A stretch of DNA of 64,000 nt from the NCBI RefSeq assembly GCF_000007905.1, contig NC_004917.1, positions 248,001 to 312,000 on the forward strand, given 5' to 3'. Position 1 is the stretch's first letter. Every line of letters begins with the position of its first letter. The translations under genes were made by a program, and so were the position numbers. This stretch comes from Helicobacter hepaticus ATCC 51449 (GTDB taxonomy: Bacteria; Campylobacterota; Campylobacteria; Campylobacterales; Helicobacteraceae). A model generated the notes under the pieces. The model was not told the DNA's origin and did not search any database. It worked only from the letters and a program-made list of their open reading frames with translations. Below, in pieces: positions 32,975-42,304 of the stretch.

Positions 32975-34777
32975 TTACTTCCTCCTCTTAAAATAATATT
33001 CATAAGGCATATTTTGTATCATTTCAACTTTGATATTTGATTGCAATTCTTGTTTGGAGATATATTGCATTGTTTTATTTCCAATATATTCTTTATTTTG
33101 TATATGGCTAGGAGCAAGAGTTATTTTGGTTATATTGCCTACCATACTAGAAGTATCCATATTGAAGAGTTCTTTGTGGCAGTATAAGGCAAGAGTAAAA
33201 CTTTTATTACTCTCTTCAAATGATAGGCAAAAACGCAATATTCCATATTCATCAGTTTTGCTCTCATAGAGCCTATGATGAAAATATGAATAAATATAAA
33301 TAGGAGTGTTTTGCAAAAATCCTTGTTGATTACTAAGAGTGAGATTAATGGTTACTGTGCCATTTGGATTCTCTGTTTTTTGTTCTGGTGCTGTGCCTAA
33401 TATACCATCTCTTTTATACCATTGATAATACAATGGCTCTAATTCTATGTCTATCTTTCTAAAATTCGCAGTTCCTGAAATAACTTGAAACCAATTATTG
33501 TATGAATCTTGTTGGTCTTTATTCTTAGAATCTATTTTCCCATTTTTATATCTCCTATATAGCAAAATTTGTTGTTTAAGTCTTTCTTTTTCTTGCAAAA
33601 AATATTCACAGATTCTAAACTTCTTAGAATCAACGGCTCTAATATTATAATACAAGCCTAAATTTTCCTTTATTGTGCTTGGATTGTGGAGTGTATAATA
33701 TTTTTCAGAGGTGTAATATGGAAAAAAGCGTCTGCCTTTTGGTGTTTTTATCTCTAATAAATTAGAGTTTTTATCATAACTATATTCATAGATTTTATGC
33801 AAATCATTTACTTGAATAATAGTATCTTGCTCGTCATAATGCGTTTCTTTTATCTTATAAGTAGTATTCCAAAATACTGCTGGATTGAGTAACTTATCTT
33901 TAGAATCCTGTATTTGATAATGCAAATGTATGGCAAATTTATTTCTTAGATGCCTAATAATTTCATTTTTTATTATTCGCTCTTTTTCTTTTTCTAAATC
34001 TTTGCGTTCCATAAGCTTTAATAATGTATTAAGATGTATAGCTTGAATACCATTTTTATCCAATATATCTATATATGCTTTATGTTGTTTTGCAATGCTT
34101 TCGTGCCACTTTTTATTAATAAACTCTTGGGCTTTTTGCATTTGCATATTATCCGTGATATTTTCTAATATCGTAAAATCATTTTTTAAAAAATCAATAA
34201 ATGCTTGAAAATAATTCACTTCTTGAAGTTTTAATACATTATCATAAATAGTATTAACTTGTTGATTATCTATGCTTAATAAAGATTTACCAATTCCGCC
34301 AATAATACCGACCAAATCTCCTTGCTTGATTGTTTGTCCATTTTGCACGAATACAACATCCATATGCAACAATCCGTGCTTATTTTTATCTTTATCAATG
34401 ATATACACAGAGTTTAAAGAAGATTTTTCATTAAAAATAATTTGCCCATCTATTGGTGAAAATAATGGGGGTTTTTTGTAAGTAAATTCTCCCATTGAAA
34501 AGCTTTGTGAAAAGCATATATCTATGCCAGAATGTGGCTCTCTATTTTTTAAATCAGTTCTCCTGCCAAAAGTGCTTGTAATTCTATATTGAGTGTCTTT
34601 TTGAAATGGTTTGATTGTTGGATTATCTCTCTTAGATTCTAATATATCTGTATAGAGATAGCCATTCCCTAATACTTTACCTTGCGAATCTTTTGGTATG
34701 GATATTTCTTGATTCTTATTTTTATTACCAAATAACATCATTGTAATAACATTTCTAAAATTATCTGCTAGGAGCAT
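32975..34777 (-). CDS. Putative T6SS effector, M23 metalloendopeptidase with split active site
   Basis: 600 residues, start behind AAGGAAT. The lysostaphin-type M23 fold is visible: Thr-Ser-Thr-Phe-Gly-Arg-Arg, His82-Ser-Gly-Ile-Asp86, Leu-Leu-His138 and the Gly-Gln-Thr-Ile-Lys-Gln-Gly-Asp turn. The final His-x-His motif appears only at 284-286, followed by Asn-Pro-Ala-Val-Phe-Trp. About 115 helical residues (163-278) are inserted between. M23 enzymes cut peptidoglycan cross-links. Residues about 472-593 form an Ig/transthyretin-like domain that recurs in the 852-residue effector. There is no signal peptide, as expected of T6SS cargo. The upstream exported protein (34791-35441) is the probable immunity partner and a VgrG gene precedes both. 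Confidence 0.7.
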   Translation of the reverse strand: MLLADNFRNVITMMLFGNKNKNQEISIPKDSQGKVLGNGYLYTDILESKRDNPTIKPFQKDTQYRITSTFGRRTDLKNREPHSGIDICFSQSFSMGEFTYKKPPLFSPIDGQIIFNEKSSLNSVYIIDKDKNKHGLLHMDVVFVQNGQTIKQGDLVGIIGGIGKSLLSIDNQQVNTIYDNVLKLQEVNYFQAFIDFLKNDFTILENITDNMQMQKAQEFINKKWHESIAKQHKAYIDILDKNGIQAIHLNTLLKLMERKDLEKEKERIIKNEIIRHLRNKFAIHLHYQIQDSKDKLLNPAVFWNTTYKIKETHYDEQDTIIQVNDLHKIYEYSYDKNSNLLEIKTPKGRRFFPYYTSEKYYTLHNPSTIKENLGLYYNIRAVDSKKFRICEYFLQEKERLKQQILLYRRYKNGKIDSKNKDQQDSYNNWFQVISGTANFRKIDIELEPLYYQWYKRDGILGTAPEQKTENPNGTVTINLTLSNQQGFLQNTPIYIYSYFHHRLYESKTDEYGILRFCLSFEESNKSFTLALYCHKELFNMDTSSMVGNITKITLAPSHIQNKEYIGNKTMQYISKQELQSNIKVEMIQNMPYEYYFKRRK

Positions 34778-34790
34778 TATATTCCTTATG

Positions 34791-35441
34791 CTACGGCATA
34801 TCAGGCAATTCTTGCTCTATGCTATCAAGTGCGTCTTGTGTGATTTGCTCAAAATTGTTTTGATAGTCTTGCATTGCTTTTTGTGGTAGATTTTGTTTTT
34901 GTGCTACATATCGTGCTAAATCATCAAAAATCTGCATATACAAATTACAGCTTGCTTCAAACTCTAAACCATCAAGACGATGGCAAATATTTATCACATT
35001 TTGTAAATGATAAGTTACTTCAAAGCCTAGTGTATCACGCAAGGTTTGTAAATTTGTGGTGCTTAAAAAAGCAATGATTTTGTAATGCAGAATAGAATTT
35101 AGCGAATTTGTATCAGTGGCTATGTGTTTTTTAGCTATAAGTTCCGCAGTAGTGGTTTTAAGATTCTGTATTGCGACATAGTAGCAGCTTTGCTCCTCAC
35201 TATAATCCTTATCATTTTGCGAATCTTGCGAATTTGCATTATAGGTATATTGCAACTTTTCGCATTCCTCTTGTGTCAAGTTGTTTACAGAATCTAATGT
35301 GGCTTTATTGATAAGATTTTCCAATACAGAATCTAGTGATACAATAGTTTGCGTTGTAGATTTTGTATTTTCTTTTATTGGCATACTCCAAGCATAACCC
35401 ATAAGGCTGCATAGTAACAATATGATTATTTTTTGCTCCAT
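34791..35441 (-). CDS. Exported protein, probable immunity to the M23 effector
   Basis: 216 residues from ATG 35441, behind GAGGGG; an upstream GTG at 35453 lies inside the VgrG end. A clear signal peptide (Lys, Ile-Ile-Ile-Leu-Leu-Leu, then Tyr-Ala-Trp-Ser) is followed by a helical mature domain with four cysteines. Placed between VgrG and a peptidoglycan endopeptidase, a periplasmic location fits an inhibitor protecting the cell's own wall. No family recognised; the immunity role is inferred. Confidence 0.55.
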   Translation of the reverse strand: MEQKIIILLLCSLMGYAWSMPIKENTKSTTQTIVSLDSVLENLINKATLDSVNNLTQEECEKLQYTYNANSQDSQNDKDYSEEQSCYYVAIQNLKTTTAELIAKKHIATDTNSLNSILHYKIIAFLSTTNLQTLRDTLGFEVTYHLQNVINICHRLDGLEFEASCNLYMQIFDDLARYVAQKQNLPQKAMQDYQNNFEQITQDALDSIEQELPDMP

Positions 35442-35449
35442 TTTACCCC

Positions 35450-36859
35450 TCACTCTGCCTTTACCTCCCCACCTTTAACGACTAATCCTTTAGAATCTAT
35501 GACTACTTCTACTCCACCAGCTTTAATAACGATAGAATCACTTTTGGCTACAATAGAAGTATCGCTCACTTGAATTGTTGCTTCATTATTAGCATTAAGG
35601 AGATAATTAGAATCTGCAATCATTGTTATATTGTCTGCAACCATTACAGCAGCTCTATCAGATTCTAAACTCAAAGATTGAGGAGATGACAAATGAATAT
35701 TCTCATTAGAATGAATAGCAATTTCACCTTGTGTTTGAATATTAAACTTTTTCTCAATGCTTATATCGCTGTCCCCCTCCACCACCTCTCTCTTATTCCC
35801 CCCTACATTCCTACTCTCATCTTGTTTGATACTTGTATTGAGATTCCCCCCTATCTCCACCTCCTTATCCTCTCCTACATATTCACTACTCTTCTTTGCA
35901 ATCCTTACTTTGTTATCTACTCCTACATTTAAAGTATGACTTAATCCTACAATGGTATCTTTAGATAAAGCTACATTGGTATTATATTCTCCTCCAATAC
36001 TTACAATCTTTGCTAAATCTATGGTTTGAGTATGAATCTTTTTAATCCTTTCATTATAAGTTCCCTCTACTTGAGATTCTTTATTGTTATGTATGGTTTG
36101 GAGAAAGTTATGCTTAATGAGTTCTTCATAATCTCTTTGTGCTTGAAGATAGATGTGTTCTTGTTCTTTGAGATTGGAGAGCGTGATTTCATTGAATCCA
36201 GATTCTATGAGATTGTGATGAGAGTTTGTATTCTCTGCTTGCAATGCACTGCTATTATTAAGAGTTCTTGCACTTAAACTTGTTTGATGAGCATTTAAAG
36301 GGAGGGGAGGTAAGGCAGGATTACTTGGATTGTAGAGACTGCCTATAATGATGGGCATATCTATGTCATTATTTAAGTAACTTATTAATACTTCATCTCC
36401 CACTCTTGGAGTATGATAAAAACCTGAACTTGCACTTGCAATAGGAGAGCTTACTCTAAGATAAGGAGAGTAATGATAAGAATAGGCTTTCGTTTGTGAA
36501 TTGTTACTATCCACATCATTGTTTGTTGTATGATTTTCTTGTGTGAGAGGGTGATTTGCTTGAGTATTATGATGGTTATTCTCTGCATTATTTCCTTGAG
36601 CATTTCTTTGTTCTTTCGCTCTTGCATTATCTATAACTTCTTGATTAGCAAAGCAATTCATTCTTACTTTCACCCTGCCAAAGTTATCTGTATGAATAGT
36701 ATTTCTTTGTCCTTCTATATCCTCACTCTGCCCAATCACAATTCCTAGAGTGCTATTTGGAGCTTTAGGCTTACTCTTTAAAGAGGGAGTATAGCTAAAG
36801 GGGAGAGGTAAAAGGGTTAGAGTATTGACATAAGAGTGAGATATGTTTGAAGCACTCAT
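35450..36859 (-). CDS. vgrG: VgrG spike protein without its gp27-like head
   Basis: 469 residues. The visible domains are the gp5 OB-fold (Val-Ile-Gly, Asn-Phe-Gly-Arg-Val-Lys-Val, Val-Gly-Asp-Glu-Val-Leu-Ile, then Pro-Ile-Ile-Ile-Gly-Ser-Leu-Tyr-Asn) interrupted by a 45-residue Asn/His-rich insertion, and the triple-stranded beta-helix (repeats of Val-Gly, Glu-Val and Ile-Gly-Gly). Complete VgrGs have about 350 more residues before this, forming the gp27-like base that docks on the tail; no trace of it lies upstream in any frame. The ATG overlaps the preceding gene by ATGA. It is either a cargo-proximal cassette to be recombined onto another VgrG or a remnant. The last codons (Gly-Gly-Glu-Val-Lys-Ala-Glu) recur as scars at 44296 and 46397. 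Confidence 0.75.
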   Translation of the reverse strand: MSASNISHSYVNTLTLLPLPFSYTPSLKSKPKAPNSTLGIVIGQSEDIEGQRNTIHTDNFGRVKVRMNCFANQEVIDNARAKEQRNAQGNNAENNHHNTQANHPLTQENHTTNNDVDSNNSQTKAYSYHYSPYLRVSSPIASASSGFYHTPRVGDEVLISYLNNDIDMPIIIGSLYNPSNPALPPLPLNAHQTSLSARTLNNSSALQAENTNSHHNLIESGFNEITLSNLKEQEHIYLQAQRDYEELIKHNFLQTIHNNKESQVEGTYNERIKKIHTQTIDLAKIVSIGGEYNTNVALSKDTIVGLSHTLNVGVDNKVRIAKKSSEYVGEDKEVEIGGNLNTSIKQDESRNVGGNKREVVEGDSDISIEKKFNIQTQGEIAIHSNENIHLSSPQSLSLESDRAAVMVADNITMIADSNYLLNANNEATIQVSDTSIVAKSDSIVIKAGGVEVVIDSKGLVVKGGEVKAE

Positions 36860-37515
36860 CTATTAATCTTTCCTATCCACCTTATAATATTTCCTTTTGA
36901 ATCTATTTCAACACTTAAGTCTTTGTATTTGTTATAGAATCTAGGGGCTAGGATTTCATTAAAGTATTTTGTGCCTTTGGGCGTAATATCCACCCACACA
37001 TTATATCTGCTCCAACACTTAGGATTATCCCAAAAACTCTCTTTGGTAAGTTTTACATCACATTTCACTTCCCACGCAAAATATCGTTCATTATTGATAA
37101 AGTTTTCCTTAAAATACTCCCAAGCTTCCTTGCAAGATTGCTTATAATTAGAGAGATTATAGAGAGAATCTATCGCCTCATCAAGACTTGAGCCAAACTC
37201 TATGTGTTGCTTTAAAAATGCCTCTTGTATAATATGCAAATATTCCTTTTCATAGTCATTTAGCCATTCACTCATCAATACTTCATCAATCTCGTGCCAT
37301 TCATAAAGTAGCTGATTATAAAGACTAAATTCTATCAACTCCAAAACATCTGCCCTATTTGCATTGGGATAAGCGATGCGATATATATCCATAAGGCTTG
37401 TGTTTGTATTTCTTAAAGCCTTGTGATTACGCCAATCCCCAAAGAGACGATGAGTTTTAGAATCTATCATTTTATAATGCTTAATGCTAAAGTTTTGCAT
37501 ATAGGATTTTATCAT
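36856..37515 (-). CDS. Hypothetical protein preceding VgrG
   Basis: 219 residues, soluble, rich in Trp, Tyr, Asn and Glu, no signal peptide. It overlaps the VgrG start by ATGA. T6SS chaperone/adaptor proteins are often coded beside vgrG, but I see no DUF1795, DUF2169 or DUF4123 signature, so an adaptor role is only a possibility. An effector-type role for a helical toxin is equally open. Confidence 0.5.
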   Translation of the reverse strand: MIKSYMQNFSIKHYKMIDSKTHRLFGDWRNHKALRNTNTSLMDIYRIAYPNANRADVLELIEFSLYNQLLYEWHEIDEVLMSEWLNDYEKEYLHIIQEAFLKQHIEFGSSLDEAIDSLYNLSNYKQSCKEAWEYFKENFINNERYFAWEVKCDVKLTKESFWDNPKCWSRYNVWVDITPKGTKYFNEILAPRFYNKYKDLSVEIDSKGNIIRWIGKINR

Positions 37516-37601
37516 TTTTCAAACCATTCTAAGATTTTGATTATAAATGTTCCATCTTCTTTTTTGATTTTAGTATATCGTATTAGTTTGTTTATTCATA
37601 G

Positions 37602-38297
37602 CTATATACCTCTAAAATATCTCATCAAAGCCATAACAACAATAAAAGCAATAAATATAAGAAATATAAGGAATACATCATCACCAATAAAATGTTTAGC
37701 TATAGATATGAAGATAATGTTACCAACAATAGCAAAAATATATACAATAAGAATAATTGTAGAGCTGTGCAAATGTATAGAGCTGTGCTTTTTAAATATA
37801 CTCTTTTGCTCTTCAAAGCAATAATGCGTAAAACCAAACACAAAACATAAAATTTTATAATGATTTTTTACTCTAAAATTGATATATTTTTTTCGGAAAA
37901 ATGATACTTCCTTTATTTTTGTGATATTTTCCATAAACTCTATCTTATTCCAGCCTTCTTCAATTACCCAATCATCATCATCAATCACCATTCTATTTTT
38001 TAAACAATATGAACCTGTGATATAAAATAATCTTTCTAAATCTTTTTGAGTAAAGTCGCTTTTTATGGATAAAATTTGCTTTTTTACCTCTTTATATTTT
38101 CTTTTTACCCTAAAAATAGCAAAACATTCCTCCTTACCACTCAAATAAGCATATTTATGATACAGCTCTTTATCTTTTTGATACCTTTCTGTGTCTTGTT
38201 GTATATCCCACAATATATCCTCATAGGAGATATTAACATTGAATATTTCACTTAAAATATAGCAAATTTCTAATTCTTGTTGCGTCAGACTAATCAA
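37602..38297 (-). CDS. Membrane protein, probable immunity to the pore-former-like effector
   Basis: 231 residues. The first 170 are soluble and charged. Two or three strong membrane helices occupy about 170-225, ending Arg-Tyr-Phe-Arg-Gly-Ile. It overlaps the end of the 852-residue effector by 8 bases and is its immediate downstream gene. Inner-membrane immunity proteins are the rule for pore-forming toxins. No family recognised. Confidence 0.55.
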   Translation of the reverse strand: MISLTQQELEICYILSEIFNVNISYEDILWDIQQDTERYQKDKELYHKYAYLSGKEECFAIFRVKRKYKEVKKQILSIKSDFTQKDLERLFYITGSYCLKNRMVIDDDDWVIEEGWNKIEFMENITKIKEVSFFRKKYINFRVKNHYKILCFVFGFTHYCFEEQKSIFKKHSSIHLHSSTIILIVYIFAIVGNIIFISIAKHFIGDDVFLIFLIFIAFIVVMALMRYFRGI

Positions 38298-40848
38298 GAT
38301 TGTGTTCCTTTAAAAAACTATCTACTTCTTTGCTAAAATAATCATTAACAATAAAATCTCCGACTTCAGCCCCAAAATAAGCTCCAACTCCAGACATTCC
38401 CATTATACAACCAACAAAAAACCAGCCTGTAAAAGGACAAACAGCATAGCCAACTGCACCTCCTGCACTTCCCCCAAATACTGCTCCACCTGATATAGTA
38501 GCCTTAGCTTTATTTTCAGCTAGATAAATATCGTAAGCAAATGCTCCAAAAGAAACTATAACCAAAAATCTTCCAAAATATTTAAATCCTGTGGTTATGG
38601 AGCTTACTTTTTTATTATCTTTGCCTGAAGATTTAATAATCTCCTTATAAACCTCCATTTGTTCTTTACTCGTAAGTTGTTCAAAAGGCTTATTGTATTT
38701 TAAATCCTTGATTTTTTTCTCTACCATTTCATCAAAAGTCCTACCATCTTTTTTCATAACTTCTGCTATACTTTTACCAAGATGTGTGCTTTTTTTACGC
38801 ATATCATTCATAGTCTGATTGCGGAATATATTGGCTTCTCTTGCTAATCTCTCAGCCAAAATATTGCGTCTTGATTTATCGTTTTCCTTTTCTACTTCTT
38901 GTAAGAATTTATTTGACATTTCCTTTATGCCCTGCTTATACGATTGTCTAATATTAGCATCTTTTATAAATTGCCTTGCAAAATTTGCCGCCTCTGCTTC
39001 AATCAAATGTAATTCCATTCTTAATTTTTCTATTGTATATTCATAATCCCACCCCACATCTCTATTTGCTCTCCATAAATAAGCAAAGAATCTTATTTGC
39101 TTATTCTCCCATTCTTCTTTGAAAGGAATATTGACTATTTCCCCTTTAATATTTTCTAATTCTTTAAATCTCTTAGAATAAATCAGAGGTTGTGTCTTAT
39201 TGACTTGCTTTAATGTTTGCTCTATCTCTTCATCTCTATCAAATACAATGTATCCCCATTTAGTTTTATGTTTATATCTTTGTATAGATTCTTTAAGAAG
39301 ACTTTGTTCATCACCTTGTATATTTTTCTTTTGAGAATCTTTAAGAACATAATGGGCTTGAAGTGTGATAGATTCTATAAGATGATGTTCTAAAGGTGAA
39401 TTAAAAGAATTGTGATTGTATTCTTGTGGTATATACTCTATGGCATTAACTTTAATATTGGGCTTTATATTGTCATTGAGAGTGATAGCTTTAGGAATGT
39501 TTTTCTCAAAGCTTAATCTTTGCTCTAAAAGTTCTCCTACTTGTTTATCCTTTGGTTGGATAGTTTTAGAAGGAGAGATTTTGATATGAAAGTCTTTTTG
39601 TTCTTCATCTAAACCATACCTATTTAATACAAAATACAAATCTGAATTAGTCATCTTAGAGCTGACATAAGCATTATGAAATTCTATAAAGCCATTTTCA
39701 TCACTTTTAGCCCTATCTACAAAAGAATAAAAGTTTGGAGAATACACATAAATCTCTCTATTACTTAAAGCTTCTTTTTTATGATTAAAGCATTGGGCTT
39801 TGATGTGTATAGGGAGAGCATCTTTTGGAGTAGAGAGAGCAAGAGAAGAGTTTGTGGAATCTTTAGTGGAATAAGAGTGGGTAGGATAAGCAAGATAGTT
39901 TGGAAAAGTATGGAGAAGTGTATCTATATCAAGGGCATTAGAGTTTTTGTTTAAGAGAAGTTCTATAAGGGATTGGTAGTCTTTAGATTCTAAAGTAGGA
40001 TTTGGCACTAATTCATATTCTAAAGGATTAGAATCAAACATAGAAAAGAAAGATTGGAGTTTGGATTCAAGGGAGTCTATGAGGGGTTTAAGAACATCAT
40101 CAGCAAGGAAATTTATAAAGTCTTTGCCTGTTTGAGTGTTCATTAAAATACCTGCGATAAGTGCAGAAATTCCACCAATAACAATTAAAGCAGGAGCTGA
40201 AGTTAAGCCTAAGGTTGAGGCAAGGATAAGAGAGATTCCAGAGGCAAGTAACATTTCAATCACCAATCCTGCACCTGTTTTAACTATATCTCCATCATTG
40301 TTCCCATAATTATAAGTAGCAGATACAGAAATACCCTCTGCTTTAAAGACATATTTAAGTGCTTTTATTTTCTTTGAAAATCCTTGCTCTATTGCTAGTT
40401 TTGCAACCTGCTTTGCTCCCTCTTCCATTGAAGCAAACACTCCACTTATTCCAGCCATTAAAGTATCTGCAAAATTGCCTTTGTATTGTGAATAATAATG
40501 GATTGTATCAAGTAAAGTATTAAAGATTTCAGATTCTAAGCTTAGAGATAATTCTTGAGTTTGCGTATTATAATCTGCAAGGATAATATAAGAAGCATTT
40601 TTATCTTTAAGATTGTCATAATGAATAACATTGAGTTCTTTTGCTAAATCAATCTCTAATCTATGGGCTAATTCATAAGCTAAATCTCTATCCTTTTGAT
40701 AACGAACTTTTAAGTCATTAATAACTTGTTCTCTTTGTCCTTTATCAAGTAAGGCTTTTAATCTTCCATATTCTTTTTGAGGGAAGTTTCCATCGCCATA
40801 TACTACACTTGGGGATAATTGGATATTGTGTATAGAATCTTGTGGCAT
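38290..40848 (-). CDS. Putative T6SS pore-forming effector
   Basis: 852 residues. A conserved Thr-Leu-Met-Ala-Gly-Ile-Ser-Gly-Val-Phe-Ala-Ser-Met segment lies near 129-141, a hydrophobic hairpin near 192-237, and an Ig/transthyretin-like domain near 344-475 that is shared with the M23 effector. A long charged helical region follows, and the C-terminus (about 760-835) is a glycine-zipper hydrophobic hairpin (Ser-Gly-Gly-Ala-Val-Phe-Gly-Gly-Ser-Ala-Gly-Gly) ending in a charged tail. Small-residue hairpins at the C-terminus are typical of colicin-like and Tse-type pore formers. It is surrounded by five membrane proteins that look like immunity genes. Its ATG overlaps the stop of the upstream one. 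Confidence 0.6.
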   Translation of the reverse strand: MPQDSIHNIQLSPSVVYGDGNFPQKEYGRLKALLDKGQREQVINDLKVRYQKDRDLAYELAHRLEIDLAKELNVIHYDNLKDKNASYIILADYNTQTQELSLSLESEIFNTLLDTIHYYSQYKGNFADTLMAGISGVFASMEEGAKQVAKLAIEQGFSKKIKALKYVFKAEGISVSATYNYGNNDGDIVKTGAGLVIEMLLASGISLILASTLGLTSAPALIVIGGISALIAGILMNTQTGKDFINFLADDVLKPLIDSLESKLQSFFSMFDSNPLEYELVPNPTLESKDYQSLIELLLNKNSNALDIDTLLHTFPNYLAYPTHSYSTKDSTNSSLALSTPKDALPIHIKAQCFNHKKEALSNREIYVYSPNFYSFVDRAKSDENGFIEFHNAYVSSKMTNSDLYFVLNRYGLDEEQKDFHIKISPSKTIQPKDKQVGELLEQRLSFEKNIPKAITLNDNIKPNIKVNAIEYIPQEYNHNSFNSPLEHHLIESITLQAHYVLKDSQKKNIQGDEQSLLKESIQRYKHKTKWGYIVFDRDEEIEQTLKQVNKTQPLIYSKRFKELENIKGEIVNIPFKEEWENKQIRFFAYLWRANRDVGWDYEYTIEKLRMELHLIEAEAANFARQFIKDANIRQSYKQGIKEMSNKFLQEVEKENDKSRRNILAERLAREANIFRNQTMNDMRKKSTHLGKSIAEVMKKDGRTFDEMVEKKIKDLKYNKPFEQLTSKEQMEVYKEIIKSSGKDNKKVSSITTGFKYFGRFLVIVSFGAFAYDIYLAENKAKATISGGAVFGGSAGGAVGYAVCPFTGWFFVGCIMGMSGVGAYFGAEVGDFIVNDYFSKEVDSFLKEHNLD

Positions 40849-41528
40849 TAGATGTCCTTATAGCCTAAATCTTTTATCTTATCTTTTAATTCTGCATCAC
40901 TGATTGTTATGCCTTGAGATTCTAAAGCTTCTTTAGTCTTTTGGCGAATGGAGTTGAGTAGTTTTTCTCGTTCTTGATTTGTTACATATTCATCGCATAA
41001 AAATACTTTATGATAATGCTTAGGCATAAAAATCAAATTGAAATACTTATAATTTTTACTCGGTGCTTGGTAGTTCAAAAAATAATAAACAAAACAATTA
41101 GACCTTTCTAAAAATGGTCTTGGAGTATAGTATTTGACTAATCCCACTTCCCCAAACTTAAAGAATCCCTTTTGCATTCTAAACCAATGCCTACACTCAA
41201 AACCTATGCCTTGATTGGTAATATAGATTTTGTTTTTGCGATAGTAAAATGCTTGGCGATACGCATCTATAACTGAATAGAAAATGGCAATATAGAGCAA
41301 AAATATCAACCAAGACTTTGGGCTATAAAATACAGCAATCAATACAAGAATAGGATTTTCGTCTGCGAATATTTTACTTATCATTATTGGGAATGCTATA
41401 AGAATGAATAGAGAAAATAAAAAAATTAATATATAAGAAATCCAATCCAATATAAACACATTATGCCTTATCTCATACAGAATCTCCTCTCCAAACTCAT
41501 CATATCTTATATCTTGCTTTTCTTTCAT
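40848..41528 (-). CDS. Membrane immunity candidate, family A
   Basis: 226 residues with two or three membrane helices in the first 95 residues and a soluble C-terminal half. Phe-Gly-Glu-Val-Gly-Leu-Val and Gln-Lys-Thr-Lys-Glu-Ala-Leu-Glu-Ser-Gln-Gly-Ile are shared with the gene at 43632-44222, so they are paralogues. It overlaps both neighbours. Colicin-type immunity duplicated beside a pore former is the likeliest reading. Confidence 0.6.
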   Translation of the reverse strand: MKEKQDIRYDEFGEEILYEIRHNVFILDWISYILIFLFSLFILIAFPIMISKIFADENPILVLIAVFYSPKSWLIFLLYIAIFYSVIDAYRQAFYYRKNKIYITNQGIGFECRHWFRMQKGFFKFGEVGLVKYYTPRPFLERSNCFVYYFLNYQAPSKNYKYFNLIFMPKHYHKVFLCDEYVTNQEREKLLNSIRQKTKEALESQGITISDAELKDKIKDLGYKDI

Positions 41529-42304
41529 ACTCTTTTCCTTCTTAAACCCAAAAGGCTCATTCTAGTGTGATGTATCATATCAAATCCGCTCTGCTCGTTG
41601 ATTGTTTCTATAAGGAGTTTTTTATGAGTTAATCCAACTAGATTAAGTCCAACAAGATGATAACATAATATGAAATCTTTATGTTTTATAACATAAAAAA
41701 GCCCTGCAAAAATATTATGTCCTATTCCCAAACCTGAAGCAATGCCAATGTTTTGCATATCAATACATATATTGCCATAAAACCTATATTGCAAAACAAG
41801 TTTGTCCTTATACACAAGGATTTTTCTTAATAAATATGGCTTACTCATTATAAAATAATAAAGTGGCAAAGCCAATATGCTTATATTTTGTGAAAAGTAG
41901 GCAAAAAGAATTAAAGATACACAAAAAAGAAAAGAAACTACTGCCTCATAGAGAAACAATATCCTCTGATACCATTTTTGTTGGTATGCACATTCACAGA
42001 CAAACAATAACTTATCTTGTATGATAGGTTCTTGTCCAGCTTTATAAAATATAAACATATAGGCTAAAAGATATATACATATTATCATAAATATAAAATT
42101 TGCAAAATCCACACAATAGAGTTTAAAGAATAAACCAATTCCAAAAGCATTAAGAGTGGATTCTGCCGCTATAAAACATATCACAACCGCCAAAAATTGC
42201 ACTACAATAAAAGAACGATTGTATATTCTTGCACATTTTGCATTCAAACTCGTTGTGCCTAATCCATTAAAAAGAAATGTGTTATAAGGAGCGTTAGCGT
42301 TCAT
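41525..42304 (-). CDS. Membrane immunity candidate, family B
   Basis: 259 residues, four to five membrane helices. Phe-Asn-Gly-Leu-Gly-Thr near the start and the strand segment Lys-Pro-Tyr-Leu-Leu-Arg, Tyr-Arg-Phe-Tyr-Gly-Asn, Gly-Leu-Gly-Ile-Gly are shared with the broken paralogue at 42304-43052. Its ATG lies in a TAATG overlap with that paralogue's ancestral stop. Part of the run of immunity-like genes before the pore-former-like effector. Confidence 0.6.
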   Translation of the reverse strand: MNANAPYNTFLFNGLGTTSLNAKCARIYNRSFIVVQFLAVVICFIAAESTLNAFGIGLFFKLYCVDFANFIFMIICIYLLAYMFIFYKAGQEPIIQDKLLFVCECAYQQKWYQRILFLYEAVVSFLFCVSLILFAYFSQNISILALPLYYFIMSKPYLLRKILVYKDKLVLQYRFYGNICIDMQNIGIASGLGIGHNIFAGLFYVIKHKDFILCYHLVGLNLVGLTHKKLLIETINEQSGFDMIHHTRMSLLGLRRKRV

